This document shows positions 8,406 through 15,021 of a stretch of DNA of 23,143 nt, one piece after another. Origin of the DNA: a virus. The notes below the pieces were generated by a model. It had not been told where the DNA came from and made no database searches. It worked only from the letters and a program-made list of their open reading frames with translations. The stretch spans positions 1-23,143 of the IMG/VR virus record IMGVR_UViG_3300033153_006111; one strand, 5' to 3'. Every line of letters starts with the position of its first letter. Within the stretch, counting starts at the first letter, position 1. The position numbers and the translations under genes were made by a program.

Positions 8406-9185
8406 GAATAAAGGTGCTGTAATCTTTCCAGACATTTTATCCCAAGCGACACCAAAGTTAGAAACGGCAGTAGCCCAGTTATCTTGTGACTGTCCTGTCT
8501 CTTTCATCTTGTCGCTAAGTAGCCCCACAAGGTCTGCAGTGCCTTTAACTTCCTCTTTGGTAAGTCCTAGTGCCTTTGCCATTTTACCAAAGCCGGATGT
8601 GCTAATCCATGTACCTCTTGCAAGGTCATCGATACCGGTTGAAAGTTCTTGTGCTGATAGTCCGAAATTAGATGCGGTATTAGTAACAAGTTTAAGTATG
8701 TCTACCTGGTCTTTTGCAGATACATTTACTTGATCCATCCCAGGTTTCATAAGTGCATAAATATCAATAAGTTCTGTTATCCCCATAGCTGTTTGACTGT
8801 TTGCTTTTTCAAGTATAGCCATAGTTTCTGCTGTTTCGTTATTAATCATATTTATACGCTCTAAAGCTCCAACTTGTCTGCCAAGCGTGGTTTCATATCC
8901 TCTTGATGCTGATACCATAGCCTTTAGTTTAGAGGATGAAGCATCCATTTGGATATTGTATTTTAGTGAGCCCGAAAGTAGTGACGACACCCCTTTAGCA
9001 AGAGCAACAACACCTACCGTAAGTGCCGTATAGCCTGCTACAGATTTAAGGATAGAAGAGTTAAGACCCGTGTTAGACTTTGCAGTTTTGCCCATAGCTA
9101 CATCGGTTTTACCAAACTCTTTTTGGAGTCTTTTAAGTTGGGCTTCTGCCTGTTTGCCTTTAACTGAAATCTCTATAGTTGCCAT
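8403..9185 (-). CDS. Tail tape measure protein, N-terminal part (TP901-core-like)
   Basis: The start at 9185 is preceded by AAGGAG and lies 10 bases after the tail-chaperone stop. Residues 1-45 are a charged helical lead (KGKQAEAQLKRLQKEF). Residues 45-72 are hydrophobic (GYTALTVGVVALAKGV). Residues about 140-250 carry the typical tape-measure core, with SNFGLSAQELSTGIDDLARG, GFGKMAKALGLTKEEVKG and NFGVAWDKMSGKITAPLF. In other phages that last stretch continues directly into a long helical region, as it would here if the TAG at 8403 were sense. A 260-residue protein stopping at this point would be unusually short for a tape measure. The tape measure fixes tail length and is ejected with the DNA. 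Confidence 0.85.
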   Translation of the reverse strand: MATIEISVKGKQAEAQLKRLQKEFGKTDVAMGKTAKSNTGLNSSILKSVAGYTALTVGVVALAKGVSSLLSGSLKYNIQMDASSSKLKAMVSASRGYETTLGRQVGALERINMINNETAETMAILEKANSQTAMGITELIDIYALMKPGMDQVNVSAKDQVDILKLVTNTASNFGLSAQELSTGIDDLARGTWISTSGFGKMAKALGLTKEEVKGTADLVGLLSDKMKETGQSQDNWATAVSNFGVAWDKMSGKITAPLF

Positions 9186-9195
9186 TTAACTCTCC

Positions 9196-9468
9196 TTATT
9201 TATCGTACAATTTCCTTAATGCTTCTGCATCTACTTCAAGAAACTCACTGCTATTCTTGACTTCTTCAAACTGTTCATCATTTAGGTGAACTAATTGTCC
9301 TATGCTCATTACTGTTTTAATGTGATCTTTAACACTAAGATTATTCCACTTTAAAACATCTTTCGCACTTTGGTATAGATATGAACTACCCATACCGTTT
9401 GATGTTGAAACTACATGACCGCAAATATAACTTATCACCGTACAAAACTCATCGAATGAGTCGGGCAT
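9196..9468 (-). CDS. Tail assembly chaperone, distal (T-like) part reached by -1 frameshift
   Basis: From the ATG at 9468 this is a 90-residue protein, rich in acidic residues and helices, placed immediately before the tape measure as in lambda gpT. The frame is open upstream of that ATG through the end of the preceding gene, as far as a TGA at 9568-9570. A -1 shift at the GGGAAAC site (9513-9519) would therefore join the 158-residue protein to it through 15 extra residues (LILLIATYLRTSDKD), giving a fusion of 263 residues. The ATG at 9468 has only a weak AAAGAT upstream, so production mainly as the fusion is more likely. Such fusions bind the tape measure during tail assembly. Confidence 0.75.
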   Translation of the reverse strand: MPDSFDEFCTVISYICGHVVSTSNGMGSSYLYQSAKDVLKWNNLSVKDHIKTVMSIGQLVHLNDEQFEEVKNSSEFLEVDAEALRKLYDK

Positions 9469-9509
9469 ATCTTTATCAGATGTGCGTAAGTAGGTGGCAA
9501 TAAGCAGTA

Positions 9510-9986
9510 TTAGTTTCCCTTTTGATTCTTTGCATCTTTTGCAATAGTATCTAGGTACTCTGAATAGTCACCATTTTCTTCTATATACTCCGATAAGGTG
9601 TCTTTGTCTTTACCGCCTACAGAGATAATGAAAGTTTCTTTTGACGCTTCTATCATTTTGTCAACACCACCAAGCTCTTCAAAGTTATTTTCTACTTCAT
9701 CTCTTTGGATATATAACTTTTCTAAGGTGTTTACTGAACTTAAAAGCTCTCGTGATTTGCCATCTATCTCTCTTAATGCTTCGATCTTAATCTCTGTTAC
9801 TTTAACTCGTCTGTCTAATTTCTGATTTTGTTTGAACAAGTCAAGGATAGTTTCATTTTCCTTACCAAGTTGTTTTTGCTCTTTTCTAGAAGGCTCTTTA
9901 TAATCAACATTAAATGTTTTTAAGACCTTTTTCCCACTGTCTACTATGTCTAATTTTATGCCCACTCTTGGTGTCATTTTTGCCAT
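9510..9986 (-). CDS. Tail assembly chaperone, proximal (G-like) protein
   Basis: The product is 158 residues, highly charged and mostly helical. An N-terminal beta region (GIKLDIVDSGKKVLKTFNVD) is followed by long helices with many Glu and Lys (residues about 30-115). Position between tail tube and tape measure, size and the C-terminal slippery site all match gpG-type tail chaperones. The reading frame ends KGN-TAA, and the codons GGA AAC before the stop form the last six bases of the slippery heptamer. The gene lies downstream of a terminator-like structure that separates it from the tail tube gene, which would lower its expression relative to the tube. Confidence 0.75.
   Translation of the reverse strand: MAKMTPRVGIKLDIVDSGKKVLKTFNVDYKEPSRKEQKQLGKENETILDLFKQNQKLDRRVKVTEIKIEALREIDGKSRELLSSVNTLEKLYIQRDEVENNFEELGGVDKMIEASKETFIISVGGKDKDTLSEYIEENGDYSEYLDTIAKDAKNQKGN
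9513..9519 (-). promoter_or_regulatory. Slippery heptamer GGGAAAC for -1 ribosomal frameshifting
   Basis: On the minus strand the zero frame reads AAG GGA AAC TAA. The heptamer G GGA AAC fits X XXY YYZ exactly, and both tRNAs can re-pair one base back as GGG AAA. It sits directly before the zero-frame stop, and the -1 frame stays open into the 90-residue reading frame. Lambda uses GGGAAAG at the corresponding place. I see no strong hairpin or pseudoknot downstream. Confidence 0.8.
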
Positions 9987-10010
9987 CTGTGTACTCCTGT
10001 GATTTTATGT

Positions 10011-10057
10011 CTGTGTGTTTTGATGAAAAGGCTTACCCCACACAGAAAAGATAAGCC
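10011..10057 (-). terminator. Terminator-like hairpin after the tail tube gene with a competing hairpin
   Basis: On the minus strand GGCTTA (10057-10052) pairs with TAAGCC (10035-10030), which is followed by TTTT, giving a short rho-independent-type terminator with a 16-base loop. The loop contains CTGTGTG (10045-10039), which can instead pair with CACACAG (10017-10011). The two helices interlock, so they are either alternative folds or a pseudoknot. The site lies between the major tail protein and the tail chaperone, a common place for transcriptional step-down in siphoviruses. Confidence 0.5.
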
Positions 10058-10065
10058 CTATATGG

Positions 10066-10518
10066 TTATGCTGAAGCTACTGTTTCAACAGGTAGTGTAA
10101 GTTGCTCAACCGTAAATTCGGTTTTATTTACTTCACCTTTTCTAAAGCTGTGTTTATACCCTGTTACCAGGTAATCTGCTACATACTGCGTACCGTTTGA
10201 CCCGCCAGTGTTATTCGCCTCATGTCTGACAGTAATCGTCTTGTCAGCCATAGTGGTTGCCGCGTGTGCAGCCTTGATAATAACATTTGCTGCATTCCCA
10301 GATGCCTCTGACCATAGATATGAATATGTTTGTGAACCAAATTCAAGCTCATTTAATGCTGTGTAGGGTACTGCGCTTGAAAGACAATACTCTTTGTTTG
10401 TCGAATATGTACCAAAATCTATGATAGCTTCTCCTCCGAATACACATATTGACTCGAAAGATGATGCCTCTGAACCAGCACCAACTTCAACAATCGTTAA
10501 ATTTCCTAATGTTGACAT
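10066..10518 (-). CDS. Major tail tube protein
   Basis: The product is 150 residues and beta-rich. Gene order (after the tail terminator, before the frameshifted chaperones) and size fit the siphovirus tail tube protein. Features include an N-terminal beta strand (GNLTIVEVGAG), a central Ala/Thr-rich segment (NVIIKAAHAATTMADKTITV), and a C-terminal TGYKHSFRKGEVNKTEFTVE region of the kind that completes the tube beta-sandwich. The start has AAAGGATAAATC before the ATG. A possible hairpin terminator lies just after the stop, which would favour high expression of this gene over those downstream. Confidence 0.7.
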   Translation of the reverse strand: MSTLGNLTIVEVGAGSEASSFESICVFGGEAIIDFGTYSTNKEYCLSSAVPYTALNELEFGSQTYSYLWSEASGNAANVIIKAAHAATTMADKTITVRHEANNTGGSNGTQYVADYLVTGYKHSFRKGEVNKTEFTVEQLTLPVETVASA

Positions 10519-10528
10519 GATTTATCCT

Positions 10529-10912
10529 TTACTTATTAAATATAGAAGACACTTGAAATGAGATAACACCCTCAAACAAAGTATCTTCCATTCTGTTGAT
10601 TATTCCACTAAACTCCAACTTATCAAGCTCTAGCTTATTCGTGGTACTGTTTGCCGTAAACTCATCAAGCACATCGCTAATGAGTTTTTCCGTCTTTCCT
10701 ATGTTTTTCTCACAGCAAAAGATATTATATCCCTTGACATCCTTACGAGTAGTGCCTTGAAAGCCCTGTGCCTCATTTGTGATGCCGTAGGATTGAATAA
10801 CGATATAAGGTGGTGCGATATTGATTTTTTCACCAAACATATATACGGGGGTAGTCTCACTGTATGCTTTGATATGATTTGCTATCTCTACATACTGTTC
10901 ATAACTTGTCAT
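10529..10912 (-). CDS. Tail terminator/completion protein
   Basis: The product is 127 residues and lies immediately upstream of the tail tube gene, where siphoviruses encode the gpU/gp17-type tail terminator. It has an N-terminal helix (YEQYVEIANHIKAYSE), a strand INIAPPYIVIQSYG with the diproline turn often seen in this family, a mixed middle, and a C-terminal strand GVISFQVSSIFNK. The ATG overlaps the upstream stop as ATGA. The family is assigned from length, order and secondary-structure pattern, so the exact homology is uncertain. Confidence 0.55.
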   Translation of the reverse strand: MTSYEQYVEIANHIKAYSETTPVYMFGEKINIAPPYIVIQSYGITNEAQGFQGTTRKDVKGYNIFCCEKNIGKTEKLISDVLDEFTANSTTNKLELDKLEFSGIINRMEDTLFEGVISFQVSSIFNK

Positions 10913-11223
10913 AATCGCTCCATATCGTATTCAAATTTTTTAAGCATAGGCTCTCCACCTTTCGGCCATTGGTCAGAGCCATACATCCTGCCTTCATACT
11001 CTCTTCTTCCAGCCCATAAGATAGAAGCATATTCCATATTATTCGTGATAGTCCAAGTAAAATTGTCGGTTCGCACCAATCGCCAATCATCTCGAAACTC
11101 CCCTGTACTAACTGGGGCTTCTAATTTCAAATCATCAAAGAACTTAACAACCCGTATGTTTACTTTTTTAATGTCTTTTTTAACACCGATGTCAAACTCT
11201 TTTACTAGGTTGCCTGTTATCAT
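10909..11223 (-). CDS. HK97 gp10-like head-tail/tail completion protein
   Basis: The product is 104 residues. It shows the gp10-type signature: a helical N-terminus (VKKDIKKVNIRVVKFFDDL), then APVSTGEFRDDWRL, then a NNMEYASILWAGRREYEGRMYG segment in which the protein surface of the neck ring is usually formed. ATGA overlaps at both ends bind it to its neighbours. In related phages this protein closes the head-to-tail joint. Confidence 0.65.
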   Translation of the reverse strand: MITGNLVKEFDIGVKKDIKKVNIRVVKFFDDLKLEAPVSTGEFRDDWRLVRTDNFTWTITNNMEYASILWAGRREYEGRMYGSDQWPKGGEPMLKKFEYDMERL

Positions 11224-11600
11224 TTTCTTATATGCAACTCATATATTGCATCTTTGCCTTGGGCTTCACTAGGTTTAACAGAGATAATGTTCCAAACTTC
11301 TTGGTCATCATCTTCAAATTTCCATGTGTCGCTTACTTCTTGATCAAAGACTACAGTTATCATTGCATCCCCGGCTTTCACCCTATCGGCTATATTGCCA
11401 TTGACAAACGAACCGATAAGCTCTCTGCCTGTAAGATATTCCCTATGGTAGAGCACAGCCGTTTCTGAGTCCTCACCTATTGTTTCACCTGTTACTTCAT
11501 CTTCTGTAGCTGGCACTATTAGAAGCCCGCTTGAACCAAAGCCAGTAATGAGCTTGGTAGCAACGGCTTTTAATCCATCTATAAAGTTAGTATTAGGCAA
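11220..11600 (-). CDS. Head closure/head-tail connector protein with a TTG start
   Basis: The product is 126 residues, beginning PNTNFIDGLKAVATKLI after the initiator. The start codon is TTG at 11600, chosen because AGAGGA precedes it at about 7 bases and because it gives an 8-base overlap with the upstream gene, like the other couplings here. The protein has a beta-barrel-like body (TAVLYHREYLTGRELIGSF, then AMITVVFDQEV) and ends YELHIRK. Together with its position between the adaptor and the gp10-like protein this points to a head closure (stopper) protein. Exact family uncertain. Confidence 0.55.
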   Translation of the reverse strand: MPNTNFIDGLKAVATKLITGFGSSGLLIVPATEDEVTGETIGEDSETAVLYHREYLTGRELIGSFVNGNIADRVKAGDAMITVVFDQEVSDTWKFEDDDQEVWNIISVKPSEAQGKDAIYELHIRK

Positions 11601-12039
11601 TGGTAAATCCTCTTGCCCCTGCTACTCCTACGCTATCCCTAAGGCAGCCATTGAGTAGACTTACGACTACAGGAGGAAAAGAGTTTATGTCTCCTACCCC
11701 TGTATTGTTTTTACTGTCTAGATTATATTCGACTTCAAGGCTTCCGACTTTCGCCTTCTTGTATTCATCATCATTTGTGATAATGAAAGAAAGATATGTG
11801 CCGTCATTCTCTAAATCGAACTGGATTAGAAGTGTTTGAGCCATAATAAAGCTACAAGTATCGCTTGCCACTGCTATCATATTGATAGCCATTGCAGACA
11901 CCACGAGCCTTTGCTCTTTCTCTGCCGTGTCTAGTAGACCCCACTTGACACCATCACCGATAAGTTCTAGTGCCGTTGTAGCGTCTGCTACATTCTGAAA
12001 AGTGTTCCAATCATCTGCGGGATATACTGTCAATGCCAT
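11593..12039 (-). CDS. Head-tail adaptor (DnaT-like/gp6-like) protein
   Basis: The product is 148 residues. The N-terminus MALTVYPADDWNTFQNVADA followed by alpha-helices (RLVVSAMAINMIAVASDT) matches the phage family annotated as DnaT-like ssDNA-binding or head-tail adaptor, found just downstream of coat genes. The C-terminal half contains VSLLNGCLRDSVGVAGARGF, a helix and a Gly-rich end. The ATG overlaps the stop of the 46-residue gene (TAATG). In the virion, such adaptors bind the portal and receive the closure protein. Confidence 0.55.
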   Translation of the reverse strand: MALTVYPADDWNTFQNVADATTALELIGDGVKWGLLDTAEKEQRLVVSAMAINMIAVASDTCSFIMAQTLLIQFDLENDGTYLSFIITNDDEYKKAKVGSLEVEYNLDSKNNTGVGDINSFPPVVVSLLNGCLRDSVGVAGARGFTIA

Positions 12040-12179
12040 TATTTAGCCTTTTTAGCTGGTGCTTTTCGTACAGGCTTTACCCCGTACTCTTTATCTGCCT
12101 TTGGGTCGAAATCATCTTTATTGATAATTTTCCACCCTCTGCCGCCTTCTGCAACTATTTTAATTGTTTCAGTTCTCAT
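12039..12179 (-). CDS. Small hypothetical protein (46 aa) between coat and adaptor
   Basis: The ATG at 12179 is preceded by AGGATAAGATC, whose AGGA lies within the last codons of the coat gene, and the gene ends TAA in a TAATG overlap with the adaptor. The product has a beta-type start (ETIKIVAEGGRGWKIINKDD), then a FDPKADKEYG turn, then a Lys/Ala/Pro tail (VRKAPAKKAK). Small proteins with an INKxDFDP motif are common just after phage coat genes; their function is not established. Coding is supported by the overlaps on both sides. Confidence 0.65.
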   Translation of the reverse strand: MRTETIKIVAEGGRGWKIINKDDFDPKADKEYGVKPVRKAPAKKAK

Positions 12180-12183
12180 GATC

Positions 12184-13329
12184 TTATCCTAAAAGAATTG
12201 CCGTGTGCTCTGGCTTGATGTTTTTCTGACCCCAAGCGATAGCAAGTTCGTATCTTACTTTTCTGTAACCGCCATAAATAGCAACTTCAAAAGCAAGCCC
12301 AGAAATAGGGTCTGTGATGATTGTTCTATCAATAGCCAAGTCACCCTCTTGTGGTAGTGCTGGTGCTCTTGTTACAAGCTGGATTGCCTCACGGTCAAAT
12401 GCCATGTTCATAGTACCATTGCTCCCGATAGTCATAGCTACACCATCTGCTAGTGTTTCTTTAAGCCCCGGCGCTGCAATTACTACATCCATGTCACCAT
12501 CACCGGCGAATCCTGTAGTAACTACATATTTGTTGTCGTCACCAGCAAAAGTGATAACGTCACCAGCCACAGCCGTACCCGTACCCGTATCAACATGGAT
12601 AGTAGTAGTCCCGACTGGATAAGTAGAGCCTGTGTCTGTTACATAAGAGGCTCCTGTGCCTTTAGTAGATACGTTTACTTTAGCACTCTCTCTGATCGCG
12701 AAACCATGAACATCTAAAAGTACACCTTGTCTAAGCAAGTCAGTACCGCCAGCCTCGTTTGCTTTAGTGAGGTTAGTCAATGTTCTCATATTTGCGCCGG
12801 CTGTAGAGTCGATTACTAAGTTCATATCGCTAAGAGGTGCGCCGTTATCAGCAAGAATCTTTCTTACTTGTGCCGTATCTGCCATAGTTGACGAGAATGG
12901 AGTTGTGCCAGCCGTACCGTATGCTCTTGATGTTGTGATACACAATGCTGCAAGGTCTGTTTCAATCTCGTTTGTAAGGCTTCTCATTGCCTGTGCAATC
13001 ATTTTACCTTGAATAGTCAGATAGCCTGGTCCGTTGTTTAGTCCAAGTTGTTCTTCACCCACAAAGCCAAACTCTGCCACTCTTGATTTAGAAATCGTGA
13101 TTGTAGTGTTTGTAATTGTCTGATCTGTTGGTTCTGGAATTGCCATAGCTGGTGTAGTATCACCTACGTTTGCAGCCCCTGCGATTGGAATTACAAGGTC
13201 AGCTCCCACTGATACTCTCTCTGCTCCGGAGTTTCTGCCTACTGCTGGAATAAATCCAACCTGCTCTCTTGAAATTGTATCTAGTGCCGCATATAAGTCT
13301 GGCATTAGATTTGTTAATGTATTACCCAT
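12184..13329 (-). CDS. Major capsid protein, P22-coat-like
   Basis: The product is 381 residues. The N-terminus (MGNTLTNLMPDLYAALDTIS) and the following GAERVSVGADLVIPI, plus the C-terminal region with FDREAIQLVTRAPALPQEGD, then DPISGLAFEVAIYGGYRKVRYEL and AWGQKNIKPEHTAILLG, match the P22 coat family seen also in many siphoviruses. A Gly/Thr-rich stretch at about residues 235-300 (VDTGTGTAVAGDVITFAGDD) would be the inserted surface domain. AAAGGGTAAATT precedes the ATG. The scaffold gene lies upstream, as expected for procapsid assembly. Confidence 0.85.
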   Translation of the reverse strand: MGNTLTNLMPDLYAALDTISREQVGFIPAVGRNSGAERVSVGADLVIPIAGAANVGDTTPAMAIPEPTDQTITNTTITISKSRVAEFGFVGEEQLGLNNGPGYLTIQGKMIAQAMRSLTNEIETDLAALCITTSRAYGTAGTTPFSSTMADTAQVRKILADNGAPLSDMNLVIDSTAGANMRTLTNLTKANEAGGTDLLRQGVLLDVHGFAIRESAKVNVSTKGTGASYVTDTGSTYPVGTTTIHVDTGTGTAVAGDVITFAGDDNKYVVTTGFAGDGDMDVVIAAPGLKETLADGVAMTIGSNGTMNMAFDREAIQLVTRAPALPQEGDLAIDRTIITDPISGLAFEVAIYGGYRKVRYELAIAWGQKNIKPEHTAILLG

Positions 13330-13339
13330 AATTTACCCT

Positions 13340-14071
13340 TTAATTTAGTTTCCCACCGTCAGCCATAAATTTAGCTCTCTGGGTGGGTTGTAGTTTTTCA
13401 AAATTATCTCTAGACATTACTTGTTGTCCTTCTGTATAATTACCGCCAGTGTTTCCAGCACTTGTTTTTGTAGTGGGCTTTCTAAAGGATTTATACGAGT
13501 CACTATTCAACATCTCAGAAGCATAATCTACTAGTCCAAGTGGTTTACCGTCTTTCATGATAGGGATTCTTTGATCGCCTACTGTTTGCATTGGTAATAC
13601 TTGCCCTTCGTTCATGCCAATCGACTTTCTAAGTTCACCCCTAAACACATCTCTCAGAAGTGGGTCATCAGTCAAATGCTCAGATACAGAGTTTAGGCCT
13701 CTATCAGCCTCAATATCCATTTTAAAATCAAGCATCTTTAGATCACTCTCTTTTCGGATATTCTGTATTTCTGTTTCTTTTTCTGATAGCTGTTTTGCTA
13801 AATCTTTAGCAGAGTCGCTTGTTCCCAGTTCTTTAAGTCGTGCTGATACTGTATCTCTGTTAATAAGGCTTAGTCCTAATACCTCTTTAACTAAAGCGTT
13901 CCCAGCTTTGTACTTATCTTTTTCGATTTTAATGTCATTGAATTGGTTAGTAAGACTATCTATCGTTGCCTTTGCTTGGTCATTGTTAGATGTTGTCTTG
14001 CTCTCTATCGTTCCTATTAGTGCCGTTGCTTCTGCATTGTCTCCGACTAATTTCAAAAGTTCTTCAAACAT
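13340..14071 (-). CDS. Capsid scaffolding protein
   Basis: The product is 243 residues, starting MFEELLKLVGDNAEA at 14071, where AAAGG precedes the ATG at about 6 bases. An in-frame ATG at 14128 would add 19 residues, but it lacks a ribosome-binding site and overlaps a probable -10 box. The protein is a long charged coiled coil (residues about 25-115, with SEKETEIQNIRKESDLKML), then a region with PLLRDVFRGELRKSIG and a Gly/Asn-rich linker. It ends with a short helix (RDNFEKLQPTQRAKFMADGG) typical of scaffold C-termini that bind coat. It lies directly before the coat gene. Confidence 0.75.
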   Translation of the reverse strand: MFEELLKLVGDNAEATALIGTIESKTTSNNDQAKATIDSLTNQFNDIKIEKDKYKAGNALVKEVLGLSLINRDTVSARLKELGTSDSAKDLAKQLSEKETEIQNIRKESDLKMLDFKMDIEADRGLNSVSEHLTDDPLLRDVFRGELRKSIGMNEGQVLPMQTVGDQRIPIMKDGKPLGLVDYASEMLNSDSYKSFRKPTTKTSAGNTGGNYTEGQQVMSRDNFEKLQPTQRAKFMADGGKLN

Positions 14072-14118
14072 TTTATGCCTTTGTGTGATTTGTTTATGAG
14101 CTACTGCTTCAATGCCAT

Positions 14119-14127
14119 AGTATATCA
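14119..14127 (-). promoter_or_regulatory. Possible extended -10 promoter for scaffold and coat operon
   Basis: The minus strand reads TGATATACT, a TGn extension with a five-of-six -10 hexamer. It lies about 48 bases upstream of the chosen scaffold ATG. No clear -35 box is seen. It would let the coat operon be transcribed independently of the terminase transcript, which otherwise has to cross the plus-strand island. A second, weaker candidate is TTAACC (14210-14215) with TATAAA (14186-14191) at an 18-base spacer. Confidence 0.35.
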
Positions 14128-14143
14128 TAACTTTTTCATCAAG

Positions 14144-14160
14144 TGATTAAAATTTAATCA
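14144..14160. repeat. Perfect 8-bp palindrome between divergent genes
   Basis: TGATTAAA-A-TTTAATCA is a perfect inverted repeat with a one-base centre, in the region between the leftward scaffold gene and the rightward endonuclease gene. It is AT-rich and not followed by a T-tract beyond its own arm, so it looks more like a binding site than a terminator. No protein can be assigned. Confidence 0.45.
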
Positions 14161-14234
14161 GTAAGTTTATTTGAGTTGTTTAATTTTTATACAATTTCTA
14201 TCTTAAATTGGTTAAAAGCTATACAGCTAAACTA

Positions 14235-14263
14235 TTGATGATTTTGTGGTGATTTGGTATAAT
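14235..14263 (+). promoter_or_regulatory. Sigma-70-type promoter for the homing-endonuclease-like gene
   Basis: TTGATG (14235-14240), a 17-base spacer, then TGG-TATAAT (14255-14263). This is the best promoter in the window. The inferred start near 14270 gives a leader of about 57 bases with two short hairpins, GCC-CTTC-GGC (14273-14282) and CTTTC-GTAGA-GAAAG (14298-14312), the second ending just before the AAAGGAG site. The leader could affect translation, but no known riboswitch is recognised. Confidence 0.7.
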
Positions 14264-14326
14264 CTTTGATAAGCCCTTCGGCGAGAAAAAGCATATCTTT
14301 CGTAGAGAAAGTTTAAAGGAGTTTGA

Positions 14327-14932
14327 ATGAAGGAGTGTACAAAGTGTGGTGCAACTAAAACACTAAAAGAATTTTACAACAACAAAAATACTAAAGATGG
14401 TAAAACATACAATTGTAAGAGTTGTTCAAATATTAGAAAAGAAAAAAGGTCAAGATCAAGAGATGGTTTAGTTGTTGTTTTGTATTGCTCTCAGAGGGCA
14501 AATTCTAAGCACCGTAATGACCCTATGCCTAACTACACAATACAGGAGTTTACGGGCTGGTTATTCTCTCAGCCAAACTTTGAGACAATATATAATGCCT
14601 GGGTAGATAGTGGATATAATAGAAATTTGCGCCCTAGCCCTGATAGAGACAACAAGAAGGGAGATTATGACTATTTGCCTTATGATTTAAACAGATTAAG
14701 ACTAGTTACATTTGGGGATAATTTACGAAAGTCTCATAAGGATAGAAGGAGCGGGATAAACAATAAGCACAACAAAAAAGTAAAACAATTAACAAGGGGT
14801 GGGAACACAATCAAAGAATATCACTCTACGCAACAAGCATCAAGAGAAACAATGGTCGCGCAATCTTCCATCTCTCGTGTTTGTGCGGGCAAACTTGGCT
14901 CAGCAGGTGGGTACATTTGGGAATTTGTATAA
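14327..14932 (+). CDS. Free-standing homing-endonuclease-like protein with zinc finger and NUMOD1 domain
   Basis: The product is 201 residues. An N-terminal zinc finger (C4, C7, C30, C33) resembles those of phage HNH endonucleases. Residues about 100-135 carry RPSPDRDNKKGDYDY followed by NLRLVTFGDN-like spacing (NRLRLVTFGDN), a motif found in phage homing nucleases. Residues about 152-201 form a NUMOD1 DNA-binding module (TIKEYHSTQQASRETM and GSAGGYIWEF). AAAGGAG precedes the ATG. The gene is on the strand opposite to all neighbouring head genes, with its own promoter, as expected for a mobile intronless homing gene. The catalytic residues are not certain. Confidence 0.7.
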   Translation: MKECTKCGATKTLKEFYNNKNTKDGKTYNCKSCSNIRKEKRSRSRDGLVVVLYCSQRANSKHRNDPMPNYTIQEFTGWLFSQPNFETIYNAWVDSGYNRNLRPSPDRDNKKGDYDYLPYDLNRLRLVTFGDNLRKSHKDRRSGINNKHNKKVKQLTRGGNTIKEYHSTQQASRETMVAQSSISRVCAGKLGSAGGYIWEFV

Positions 14933-14972
14933 GAATTATTTATGAACTTAGTAAATTTTATTTATTATCTTT

Positions 14973-14994
14973 ATTTTGTGGATTGGTATATAAT
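14973..14994 (+). promoter_or_regulatory. Second plus-strand promoter, similar to the first
   Basis: ATTTTGTGG-ATTGG-TATATAAT. The element ATTTTGTGG at 14973-14981 is the same as at 14241-14249 in the first promoter, followed in both by ATT(T)GG and a -10 box. The -10 is either TATATA behind TGG or TATAAT at 14989-14994. The expected transcript would start about 20 bases before the ATG at 15022, after a GTAAAGGAG site. Confidence 0.5.
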
Positions 14995-15021
14995 TAAGGA
15001 TTAAACGTAAAGGAGAATAAA

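Noticed and set aside
10757-11272. Plus-strand reading frame of 171 codons opposite the tail terminator and gp10-like genes
   Set aside because: It crosses several real minus-strand genes that are joined by ATGA overlaps, and has no promoter or ribosome-binding site.
14072-14128. Longer N-terminus for the scaffold protein from the ATG at 14128
   Set aside because: No ribosome-binding site; the codons overlap a probable -10 box, and the ATG at 14071 has AAAGG at good spacing and a typical scaffold start.
14266-14280. The 15-base word TTGATAAGCCCTTCG in the endonuclease leader recurs at 16083-16097 within the MuF gene
   Set aside because: Tempting as a homing or recombination trace, but in a 23 kb AT-rich window one 15-base match is close to chance, and the flanks are not alike.
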